Of a stretch of 64,000 nucleotides of DNA, positions 43,481-51,751 are shown in pieces. The position numbers and the translations under genes are program-made. Within the stretch, counting starts at the first letter, position 1; each line of letters starts with the position of its first letter. Origin of the DNA: Acidimicrobiales bacterium (GTDB taxonomy: Bacteria > Actinomycetota > Acidimicrobiia > Acidimicrobiales > Palsa-688); contig DASUWA010000005.1 in NCBI GenBank assembly GCA_036378675.1, positions 1-64,000 of the forward strand, written 5' to 3'. The notes beneath the pieces were generated by a model. The model ran no database searches, was not told the origin of the DNA, and saw only the letters and a program-made list of their open reading frames with translations.

Positions 43481-44677
43481 ATGGCCGACAAGATCACCAT
43501 GGCTGCCGACGGCACCCTCAAAGTCTCTGACGAGCCGATCATCCCTTTCATCGAGGGTGACGGGACGGGCGTGGACATCTGGCCGGCGGCCAGGACCGTT
43601 CTCGACGCTGCGGCCGCAAAGCACGGCAAGAAGATCTCGTGGCGCGAAGTGCTCGCCGGTGAGAAGGCGTTCAACGAGACCGGTGACTGGCTCCCCGAGG
43701 AGACCGTCGACGTCTTTCGCGAGTACCTGATCGGGATCAAGGGCCCGCTGACCACTCCGATCGGCGGTGGCTTTCGCTCGCTGAACGTGGCGCTCCGGCA
43801 GATCCTGGACCTCTACGTCTGCCTGCGCCCGGTGCGGTGGTTCGAAGGTGTTCCTTCGCCGGTGAAGCGCCCCGACCTGGTCGACATGGTGATATTCCGC
43901 GAGAACACCGAGGACATCTACGCCGGACTCGAGGTCCAGGCGCACACCGCCGAGGCCAAGCGGATGATCCAGCTCCTCCACGACGAGTTCGGCTGGGACA
44001 TCCGCCCCGACAGCGGTGTCGGCATCAAGCCGGTGTCGGAGTCAGGGTCGAAGCGTCTTATCCGCGCAGCGATGAACTACGCGGTCAAGAACAGCCGCAA
44101 GTCGGTCACCCTCGTTCACAAGGGCAACATCCAGAAGTTCACCGAAGGCGCGTTCCGCACGTGGGGTTACGAGCTCGTGCGCGAGGAATTCCCCGACGTG
44201 GCGGTCAGCTGGGAGGACTCGAAGGGCGAGCCCGGCGACCGGATCCTCGTCAAGGACGCCATTGCCGACATCACGTTGCAACAGGTCCTCACCCGACCGG
44301 ACGAGTTCGACGTCATCGCCACCACCAACCTGAACGGCGACTACCTCTCAGACGCCCTGGCAGCGCAGGTCGGCGGAATCGGCATCGCCCCTGGCGCCAA
44401 CATCAACTACGTGACCGGTCACGGGATCTTCGAAGCCACCCACGGGACCGCGCCGAAGTACGCCGGGCTCGACAAGGTAAACCCCGGGTCGGTGCTCCTT
44501 TCCGGAGTGATGATGTTCGAGCATCTCGGCTGGCAGGAAGCGGCGGACGACATCGTCCGCGCCCTCGAGGCGACCATCGCCGACAAGATCGTCACCTACG
44601 ACTTCGCACGCCAGATGGAGGGCGCCACCGAGGTCAAGACCTCGGAGTTCGCAAGCGCGATCATCGACCGCCTATAA
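43481..44677 (+). CDS. icd: Isocitrate dehydrogenase (NADP-type, dimeric family)
   Basis: TCA-cycle enzyme that oxidises isocitrate to 2-oxoglutarate. The 398-residue protein has [19 protein letters not shown], the substrate/phosphorylation-site loop [17 protein letters not shown] near residue 95, [52 protein letters not shown] and [13 protein letters not shown]. It resembles the E. coli-type homodimer (416 residues) rather than the monomeric enzyme of many actinobacteria. ATG 43481 is preferred to the longer frame at 43388 because of the -10 box. A 23-bp duplication follows its stop. mdh is convergent. Confidence 0.95.
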   Translation: MADKITMAADGTLKVSDEPIIPFIEGDGTGVDIWPAARTVLDAAAAKHGKKISWREVLAGEKAFNETGDWLPEETVDVFREYLIGIKGPLTTPIGGGFRSLNVALRQILDLYVCLRPVRWFEGVPSPVKRPDLVDMVIFRENTEDIYAGLEVQAHTAEAKRMIQLLHDEFGWDIRPDSGVGIKPVSESGSKRLIRAAMNYAVKNSRKSVTLVHKGNIQKFTEGAFRTWGYELVREEFPDVAVSWEDSKGEPGDRILVKDAIADITLQQVLTRPDEFDVIATTNLNGDYLSDALAAQVGGIGIAPGANINYVTGHGIFEATHGTAPKYAGLDKVNPGSVLLSGVMMFEHLGWQEAADDIVRALEATIADKIVTYDFARQMEGATEVKTSEFASAIIDRL

Positions 44678-44700
44678 GCGCGATCGTCGACCGTCTATAA
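44655..44700. repeat. 23-bp tandem duplication of the icd 3' end
   Basis: GCGCGATCATCGACCGCCTA-TAA (44655-44677) ends with the icd stop and is followed directly by a second copy (44678-44700) with two mismatches, including its own in-phase TAA only if read in a shifted frame. This looks like a replication-slippage duplicate of the gene end. Confidence 0.9.
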
Positions 44701-44712
44701 GGCGGTCTGGCC

Positions 44713-45705
<993 letters not shown>

Positions 45706-45861
45706 GTGTTTATGGAGCCTCCGGGCTGGCGGCCGGCATGCCGGCGGGTGTTGAAACGGGTTCGACGTTACGCCGGGGCCGGCTTCTCAGGCCACCCGGC
45801 GGCCGGCCAAACCGGGTCTGATTCGGCCGCCCCGGCAGTCGCCTCCTGACCGAAGGCCGGT

Positions 45862-45867
45862 AGAATC
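45862..45867 (+). promoter_or_regulatory. Candidate -10 box for the iron-type ABC transporter
   Basis: TAGAAT lies 29 bases before ATG 45897; no convincing -35 box or iron-regulator palindrome was found. Confidence 0.4.
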
Positions 45868-45896
45868 TTCGGCGTCCCTAAGAAAAGTTGTGAAGC

Positions 45897-46964
45897 ATGC
45901 CTAGCGCCTGGGAAACTGTCGGGATGCTCCAAAGGCCGGCCCTCCGGTTCTTGGCCGCAGCGGCTGCTGTCGTGCTTGGTGCCGGGGTGCTGGTTGCCTG
46001 TGGAGGGACCTCGAAGCCGGGATCGTCAGGGTCGATCACTCTCTACAGCGGGCAGCACGCAGAAACGACCCAGGCCGAGATCACGGCCTTCGAGCGGCAG
46101 ACCGGCATCCGCGTAAACGCGCGGAGCGGCGACGAGAACGCCCTCGTTCAGCAGATCCAGCAGGAGGGGTCGAGTTCTCCTGCCGACGTCGTCCTGACCG
46201 AGAATTCGCCGGCGCTCATGTTCTTGCAGGGCAAGGGGCTCCTCGCCCCGGTGCCCGCGAGCGCGCTGTCGGTCGTCCCGGCGAGGTACAACTCGCCCGC
46301 AGGCGACTGGGTCGGCTTCTCTGCGCGGGTGAGCGTCCTGGTCTACAACACGTCCCAGCTGGCGACGGGACAGGTCCCGACGTCGATCCTCGACCTCGCC
46401 AACCCGCGCTGGAAAGGCAAGCTTGCGCTCGCCCCGACCGAGCCGGACTTCCAGCCGATCGTCACGTCGGTCGCCCTCGCCGAGGGGGAGCAGGCCGCCC
46501 TTCAGTGGCTCAAAGCCGTGAAGTCCAACGCGTCGGGCCACATCGACCCGGACAACGAAACGGTCACCGCCGACGTCAACCGCGGCCAAGCTGAACTCGG
46601 CGTCGTCGACCACTACTACTGGTACCGGACGGCCAAGAACGTCGGAACCGCGCGGCTGCAGTCGCAGATCGGTTTCTTGTCGGCGGGTGATCCCGGTTAC
46701 GTCATCGACATCTCGGGTGCAAGCGTGCTCAAGTCGAGCCGTCACAAGGCGGAAGCGGACCAGCTGGTCGGCTTCTTGGTGTCACAGGCGGGACAACACG
46801 CCCTGTTGTCGAGCAACAGCTTCGAGTATCCGCTGCGGCCCGGCGTTGGAGATCCGGCCGGGCTCAAACCGTTCTCGCAGCTCCAACCCGCGCCGATAAC
46901 GGTCGCTCAGCTCGGTGACGGCTCGGTGGCGCTGCGCCTGTTGCAGCAGGCGCAGCTCATCTGA
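45897..46964 (+). CDS. fbpA: ABC transporter substrate-binding lipoprotein, Fe(III)-type
   Basis: Surface lipoprotein that captures the substrate for the permease encoded next to it. The signal peptide ends in the lipobox LVAC (Cys35). The mature part begins ITLYSGQHAETTQAEITAFE and has ADVVLTENSPALMFLQGKGLL, the hinge segment LANPRWKGKLALAPTEPDF and the tyrosine cluster VVDHYYWYRTAKN near residue 235, matching the iron-ligand tyrosines of FbpA/FutA proteins. ATG 45897 gives 355 residues; ATG 45924 is also possible. It is followed after 17 bases by the permease gene. Confidence 0.88.
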   Translation: MPSAWETVGMLQRPALRFLAAAAAVVLGAGVLVACGGTSKPGSSGSITLYSGQHAETTQAEITAFERQTGIRVNARSGDENALVQQIQQEGSSSPADVVLTENSPALMFLQGKGLLAPVPASALSVVPARYNSPAGDWVGFSARVSVLVYNTSQLATGQVPTSILDLANPRWKGKLALAPTEPDFQPIVTSVALAEGEQAALQWLKAVKSNASGHIDPDNETVTADVNRGQAELGVVDHYYWYRTAKNVGTARLQSQIGFLSAGDPGYVIDISGASVLKSSRHKAEADQLVGFLVSQAGQHALLSSNSFEYPLRPGVGDPAGLKPFSQLQPAPITVAQLGDGSVALRLLQQAQLI

Positions 46965-46981
46965 GGAGGGAAGCGGAGGCC

Positions 46982-48550
46982 GTGGCGATCGCTGTTCCAA
47001 CCCGGCGAAACGGCACAAGATCCCAGTTTCCTTGGGGGCTGCTCGGGCTCAGCGCGCTGATCGCGGTTGTGGTGCTGCTGCCTCTCCTCTTCCTGGTGCT
47101 GAACGCCGCGCACGCCGGCTGGCACGACGTGTTCCGCCTCCTCTTCCGGCGCCTCACCCGAGTGCTTCTCGTCAACACGATCGAACTCGCCGCCGGCGTC
47201 AGTGCGGGTGCGGCGATTCTCGGCACCGCATCGGCGTGGATCATCGAGCGGACGAACCTCCCGTTCCGCAAGGCGTGGGCGGTGCTCATCGTGTTGCCGC
47301 TCGCGATCCCCGACTTCGTCGTCGGCTACTCGTGGCATTCGATAGCGCCGGCGATCCGCGGGTTCGGCGGGGCGTTGCTCGTCATGACGCTGGCGCTGTA
47401 TCCGCTGGTTTACCTGCCTGTGGCGGCCGCGTTGAGGAGGTCCGACCCCGCGGAGGAAGAGGTCGCACGGAGCCTCGGTCTTGGTCCGCTGCAAACATTC
47501 ATACGGGTGACCCTCCGCCAGATCAGGCCGGCGGTCACGGGAGGCTGCCTGGTCGTGTGCTTGGCGCTTCTCGCCGAATACGGCGCGTTCGAAATCGTCG
47601 GCTTCCAGACGTTCACCACGACGATCTTCGGCCAGCTGCAGAACGGGTTCGACCCCGCCGGGGCGTCGGGCCTGTCGTTGGTCCTTGTTCTGATCGGGAT
47701 CATCGTTCTGATCGGCGAGGCCGGTATGAGCACGCGCGGGAGGCTCAGCAGGGCCAGCGGCGGCGCGGCCCGCCCGTTCGGCCGGCGCCGCCTACGGGGA
47801 CGCCAAAAGGCCGTCGCGACCGGGGTTCTCGCGCTCATCGCGGGAGCAGGCCTCGGGCTGCCGGTTGGGACGCTCACCTACTGGATGGCGGCAAGCCACG
47901 CGACGACCCTGCCTGGATCGTCCGTGTGGGGTTCCCTCGCCCACTCCGCTGCTTACAGTGCAGGAGCGGGACTGATCGCCACCCTGCTCGCCCTACCGGT
48001 CGCGCTGCTGGTCGTCCGTCACCGCTCGCCAACGTCTCTGATCATCGAGCGAAGCACCTATCTCGTGCAGTCCCTGCCCGGCTTGGTCATCGCGCTCGCG
48101 CTGATCTACTTCACCACCCACTTCGCCCATTCGCTGTACCTGACGTCGAGCCTTCTCGTCGCCGCGTACGCGATTCTCTTCTTCCCGCTGGCCCTCATAA
48201 GCGTCAAGGCGTCGGTCGCCCAAGCGCCGCGGCGCCTCGAAGAAATCGCACGGTCACTGGGAGAGCGGCGACTCGGAGCCATGCTCCGGGTGACCCTGCC
48301 GCTGGTAGCCCCGGGATTGGCGGCGGGGTTCTCTCTCGTGTTCCTTTCCGCGGTCACAGAACTCACCGCAACCTTGCTGCTGGTGCCGACCGGCGTCCAG
48401 ACGCTCGCCACGCAGTTCTGGGCCTACCAGACCAACGCTGCGTACGGTGCGGCCGCGCCGTACGCGGTGGTGATGGTCGCACTGGCCGCGGTGCCAAGCT
48501 ACATCCTTACGATGTGGTTTGACCGCCATCCCGCAGAGGCCAGCCAGTGA
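46982..48550 (+). CDS. fbpB: ABC transporter permease, fused double-domain Fe(III) type
   Basis: Inner-membrane channel for the fbpA-like substrate. The 522-residue protein has two similar halves of about six membrane helices each, a typical FbpB layout. Each half carries an EAA loop for contact with the ATPase: EEEVARSLGLGPLQTFIRVT near residue 160 and LEEIARSLGERRLGAMLRVT near 420. An Arg/Gly-rich cytoplasmic linker lies between the halves (residues ~245-280). Its stop overlaps the ATPase gene as GTGA. Confidence 0.92.
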   Translation: MAIAVPTRRNGTRSQFPWGLLGLSALIAVVVLLPLLFLVLNAAHAGWHDVFRLLFRRLTRVLLVNTIELAAGVSAGAAILGTASAWIIERTNLPFRKAWAVLIVLPLAIPDFVVGYSWHSIAPAIRGFGGALLVMTLALYPLVYLPVAAALRRSDPAEEEVARSLGLGPLQTFIRVTLRQIRPAVTGGCLVVCLALLAEYGAFEIVGFQTFTTTIFGQLQNGFDPAGASGLSLVLVLIGIIVLIGEAGMSTRGRLSRASGGAARPFGRRRLRGRQKAVATGVLALIAGAGLGLPVGTLTYWMAASHATTLPGSSVWGSLAHSAAYSAGAGLIATLLALPVALLVVRHRSPTSLIIERSTYLVQSLPGLVIALALIYFTTHFAHSLYLTSSLLVAAYAILFFPLALISVKASVAQAPRRLEEIARSLGERRLGAMLRVTLPLVAPGLAAGFSLVFLSAVTELTATLLLVPTGVQTLATQFWAYQTNAAYGAAAPYAVVMVALAAVPSYILTMWFDRHPAEASQ

Positions 48551-49668
48551 ACACACTCGAGCTTCGCGATGTACGACACAGCTACGGTGCCAACCGCGTC
48601 CTCGACGGCGTGGACCTAGAAGTCGAGGCCGGCTCGGTGATCGCGGTGCTCGGTGCGTCGGGTAGCGGCAAGACCACCCTCCTCCGGGTCGTCGCCGGCT
48701 TCGAGAGAGTCGAATCCGGCATTGTGCGCGTGGGAGGCGTCGCGGTCGACGACAGCCGTAGATCCGTTCCGCCTGAACGACGGAGGATCGGGTACGTGCC
48801 GCAGGACGGCGCTCTTTTTCCGCACCTGAGGGTCGGCGCCAACGTCGCGTTCGGATTGGGACGGCGATTCGACCGCAAGGCTGTCGAATCACTCCTCGAC
48901 ATGGTCGGCCTCACCGGACTGGAGCGGCGGTACCCGCACGAACTGTCCGGCGGGCAGCAGCAGCGCGTCGCGTTGGCGCGTGCCCTGGCGGTCCAGCCGG
49001 AATTGGTGCTGCTGGACGAGCCGTTCTCCGCCCTCGATGCCGCGCTGCGCGCGGCGGTTCGCCGGGACGTGATCCAGATCCTGCGAGACCGGGGGACCAC
49101 CGCCGTCCTGGTCACTCACGATCAGGACGAGGCGTTGTCCGTGTCGGACCGGGTCGCGATCCTTCGCCAGGGGCGGATCGTCGCCCAGGCCAGGCCGGAG
49201 GAGCTGTACCGCCGGCCGGTCGATGCCGAGGTGGCCGCGTTCCTCGGCGAGGCCAACCTGCTTCCCGGCAAGGTCGAGGGCGGAGGTGTGGTGTCCACCT
49301 GCCTCGGCCGGCTGGTGCTGCAAGAAGGGGCCTCGGGCGGCTGGGCTCATCCGGGAAGCGCCGCGACGGTGCTCGTGCGTCCCGAGCAGATAGAAGCCCG
49401 CACCCGTAACGCGGTGCCAGCCGGCGGGGGGATCCCGGCGCACGTGGACGAGAGGTTGTTCTTCGGGCATGACGCGGTTTTGACTGCGCACACGGTCAGC
49501 GGCGAGCCGTTGTCGCGCCTACTGATCAGGGTGACCGGGCCTGGAGCGCCGGCTCCCGGGACAGACGTTCTCCTGGTCGTGCGCGGCCAGGTTATGGCTT
49601 GGCCGGCGCCGGACCGCGACTCGCCGGATGGGTCTCCGCGCCGGCGGGTTGAACCGGCGGCCGGCTGA
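48547..49668 (+). CDS. fbpC: ABC transporter ATP-binding protein, Fe(III)/spermidine type
   Basis: ATPase that drives the permease. The 373-residue protein has Walker A VLGASGSGKTTLLRVVAGFE near residue 36, the Q-loop YVPQDGALFPHL, the signature LSGGQQQRVALARALA near 136, Walker B LVLLDEPFSALD and the switch histidine TAVLVTHDQDEAL. A C-terminal TOBE-like domain (residues ~240-350) contains VLVRPEQIEAR. GTG 48547 overlaps the permease stop. The three genes form one operon. Confidence 0.93.
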   Translation: MNTLELRDVRHSYGANRVLDGVDLEVEAGSVIAVLGASGSGKTTLLRVVAGFERVESGIVRVGGVAVDDSRRSVPPERRRIGYVPQDGALFPHLRVGANVAFGLGRRFDRKAVESLLDMVGLTGLERRYPHELSGGQQQRVALARALAVQPELVLLDEPFSALDAALRAAVRRDVIQILRDRGTTAVLVTHDQDEALSVSDRVAILRQGRIVAQARPEELYRRPVDAEVAAFLGEANLLPGKVEGGGVVSTCLGRLVLQEGASGGWAHPGSAATVLVRPEQIEARTRNAVPAGGGIPAHVDERLFFGHDAVLTAHTVSGEPLSRLLIRVTGPGAPAPGTDVLLVVRGQVMAWPAPDRDSPDGSPRRRVEPAAG

Positions 49669-49684
49669 AGATTCGGAGAGCTGG

Positions 49685-49903
49685 TTAGGCGCTGATCGTG
49701 GGCGGCAGCACCACGCCCAGGCGGTGCAGGTAGCCGAGCTTCTTCTCGACCGCCTGGCGCCACGCGCACAGATCCTTGTCGAAGTGTGCTCTGTCGCCTT
49801 CCTCGAACGCGTGCTCCAGTTCGTCAAAGGCTTCGTCCTCGGCGTCAAGCAACGCCCGGTATCGAGCCAGGAAGCCGTCGTCGATCACGTCCGACAGGGT
49901 CAC
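49685..49903 (-). CDS. Small acidic protein of unknown function (72 residues)
   Basis: No family recognised. The product is mostly predicted helix, rich in Asp/Glu in its middle (LDAEDEAFDELEHAFEEGDR) and ends AVEKKLGYLHRLGVVLPPTI. There is no signal peptide, membrane segment or metal motif. GTG 49903 (VTLSDVIDDGF) is chosen because GGGGAGG lies eight bases upstream; a longer frame begins at 49984. It converges on the fbpC-like gene, 16 bases away. Confidence 0.65.
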   Translation of the reverse strand: MTLSDVIDDGFLARYRALLDAEDEAFDELEHAFEEGDRAHFDKDLCAWRQAVEKKLGYLHRLGVVLPPTISA

Positions 49904-50031
49904 TAGCGCTACCTCCCCGATAGATAGATGGATGAGGATACCCCGGCGTGGCGGCGATCCAAAAGATGCAATGCCTGCGAACAAATGTGCCCGGTAACTG
50001 GGCGTTGCCGCGGCAACGGCCGTTCCTGTTT

Positions 50032-50505
50032 CTAGTAGGTGGTGGCCTTCCTAACCGCCTCGGGAACCGGGTCCAGGCCGGCGAGATCGCCGGCTCGGCC
50101 GGCAAGTTTGGCCATGTCTCCGCGAACCCGGAGCCGGCCTTGCATAAGCGCAGCCTGGGTGGCGAGTACACCCTTGGCCATCGCGGTTGCGGTAGTCCAG
50201 TCGGTGGTGATCGTCAGATCCGCGGTCTGGCGGGCGAAGCCGGGTTCTGCGATTCGGGCTTGTCCGTTTTCGACGACTACGAAATACCGGACGTTGCCGT
50301 CGGGTGATCCGATGACAACCTGTTCCAGCACGAGCCGATCGGGGCTGGGCCCGTGGATGCTGTGGTGGGCGTGGGCGCCGGGGTGTTTGTCACCGGCCGG
50401 CTCGGTTTGGCCGGTGCGGCCTTCCTGGCGTGGCTGGACTGGTGCCGTGTGCCCGGAGTGCTGGCGAACCGCGTCGAACCACTCAGCGGACAGGAACCTT
50501 GGCAT
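50032..50505 (-). CDS. SCP2 sterol-transfer-domain protein
   Basis: Predicted lipid-binding protein of 157 residues, similar in layout to the actinobacterial SCP-2 family. It begins PRFLSAEWFDAVRQHSG; the lipid-binding domain is represented by the strand pattern LVLEQVVIGSPDGNVRYFVV, RQTADLTITTDWTTATAMAK and the helical end ALMQGRLRVRGDMAKLAG typical of SCP2 domains. ATG 50505. Upstream on the same strand is the Ala/Pro-rich gene. The ligand is unknown. Confidence 0.78.
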   Translation of the reverse strand: MPRFLSAEWFDAVRQHSGHTAPVQPRQEGRTGQTEPAGDKHPGAHAHHSIHGPSPDRLVLEQVVIGSPDGNVRYFVVVENGQARIAEPGFARQTADLTITTDWTTATAMAKGVLATQAALMQGRLRVRGDMAKLAGRAGDLAGLDPVPEAVRKATTY

Positions 50506-50559
50506 CGTGAAGGTTGGTTCTACCAGCAGGGACGTCGCTGCCGCCTGCCGCGCCCGACC

Positions 50560-51429
50560 TCAAGAGCTGCGGTGACGGCGGGAGTGGGCCGGCTTCCTTG
50601 TCCACGGGATCGCCGGCGCCAGTGCCTCGTCGAGTTTGGTGGCGACGGCGACTTCTTTTTCCGCCCAGCGGTCGAGCAGATCGCTGGCCTTCCTGCGCCA
50701 CCCTGGCCGGTCGACGAGCTCCGGGATCAAGACGGGTTCCGGCCCGGTCGCTTCGGCGGGAGCGGGGGCGGGGGCGGCAGGGGTGGGGGGTGCGGCGCTG
50801 GCGGCGGTCGCGGCGGTGGCGGCGGCGGCGGGAAGTTCGGGGTCGGGCTCGCGAAGTTCGGGGCCGTCGTCTGCCGTCAAGGCAGGCGGCGGTTCGAGGG
50901 CTTCGACAATCGGTTCCGTTGAAATCTCTGGGCTCCGTGGTACCGGATCGTCCATTACCGCAGTTGCGACCGCCACCGGGTCCGGCGCCAACTCCGGCGA
51001 GGTGACCTCGGCAGCAACGGCTGCAGGTTCTGGTGCGGGCGAGGTGACGGCGGCAAGCGCGGGTTCGGGCGCGGATTCGGGTGCGGGTTCAGGTGCCGCC
51101 GCGGGGGCAGCCGGCGCTGGTGACCCGGCGACCGATTGGACGCTCTCTTCGCGATTGGGCTCTTGGTGCTGACGCTCTGCCCGGCGCCGCTCGCGGCGTG
51201 CCCCGGCTGCCAGCACAACCCGGGCTACCAAACGCGACGGAGCCCGTCCGCCCGTTGCCATCGTCTCTATCCGCTCTTCGTTACTTGGCTCGAACACTGG
51301 TGTCTCGTACCACTCCGAAAACTCGAGTTCTCCTAGTCGCGGCTCGGATCGCCGGCGTGCAGCCGCGACCTTCGCCTTGGCCTTACCGTTCGTCGAGCGG
51401 TTGCTGTCTTTTGTGGTGCGTTCGCTCAT
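50560..51429 (-). CDS. Ala/Pro/Glu-rich low-complexity protein
   Basis: No family recognised. The 289-residue product has a basic N-terminus (MSERTTKDSNRSTNGKAKAK and RRR), a short ordered-looking stretch (LGELEFSEWYETPVFEPSNE), a basic helix with RLVARVVLAAGARRERRRAE near residue 75, then about 140 residues of Ala/Pro/Glu low complexity, and a C-terminal helix ending WTRKPAHSRRHRSS. ATG 51429 has GGAAGG about 10 bases upstream. Coding is supported by GC-rich third positions and the absence of stop codons, but high GC makes long open frames common here. Probably cytoplasmic and disordered. Confidence 0.55.
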   Translation of the reverse strand: MSERTTKDSNRSTNGKAKAKVAAARRRSEPRLGELEFSEWYETPVFEPSNEERIETMATGGRAPSRLVARVVLAAGARRERRRAERQHQEPNREESVQSVAGSPAPAAPAAAPEPAPESAPEPALAAVTSPAPEPAAVAAEVTSPELAPDPVAVATAVMDDPVPRSPEISTEPIVEALEPPPALTADDGPELREPDPELPAAAATAATAASAAPPTPAAPAPAPAEATGPEPVLIPELVDRPGWRRKASDLLDRWAEKEVAVATKLDEALAPAIPWTRKPAHSRRHRSS

Positions 51430-51751
51430 TTCTTGGACCTTCCGCAATCACTATTCGATACGTCGGGTCGGTGATCCTTCGCCGGATGACGCTAGAGCAG
51501 AACTGTCCGTGAATCGCATAAGTACCGACGACAGGTCGCGGCGATGCGGGTCGCTTGGGGCGCGGGGTTGCCGTGTTCGGACCCGCCCCGATTAGTGCGA
51601 CTTTGACCGCTTTTGTCCGAGGCACTCGGGGCCTGCGCAGAGCGTTTCTTTGCGATTGGGCACCTGATAGGTGCCTTTTTGCGAAAAAAGGTCCCGCCGT
51701 CCCGCCGTGTTGGATCCCGGAATGCTTCTGGCGGGCCCTGCCGTCGGCTAC
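51430..51751. other. 322-base region without a supported gene
   Basis: No coding frame with recognisable content on either strand. It holds the start region of the Ala/Pro-rich gene, the extended palindrome at 51644-51691 and lower-GC sequence around it (runs of T and A), which stands out from the flanks. Confidence 0.6.
51644..51691 (+). repeat. Dispersed 48-bp extended palindrome, copy 1
   Basis: The core is GGCACCT-GAT-AGGTGCC, a perfect 7-bp stem with a 3-base loop (51659-51675). Flanks TTTCTTTGC and GCGAAAAAA pair in an outer stem across a 5/5 internal loop. A second copy at 62802-62850 is in the same orientation and shares 32 of 42 aligned positions. Confidence 0.8.

Noticed and set aside
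45706-45861. GC-rich inverted repeats between mdh and the fbpA-like gene as a riboswitch
   Set aside because: Several short GGCCGG-type self-complementary words occur, but no known riboswitch core could be laid out.
49669-50031. Search for a tRNA or small RNA around the short acidic gene
   Set aside because: No T-loop consensus or cloverleaf pairing was found here or in the other intergenic regions.
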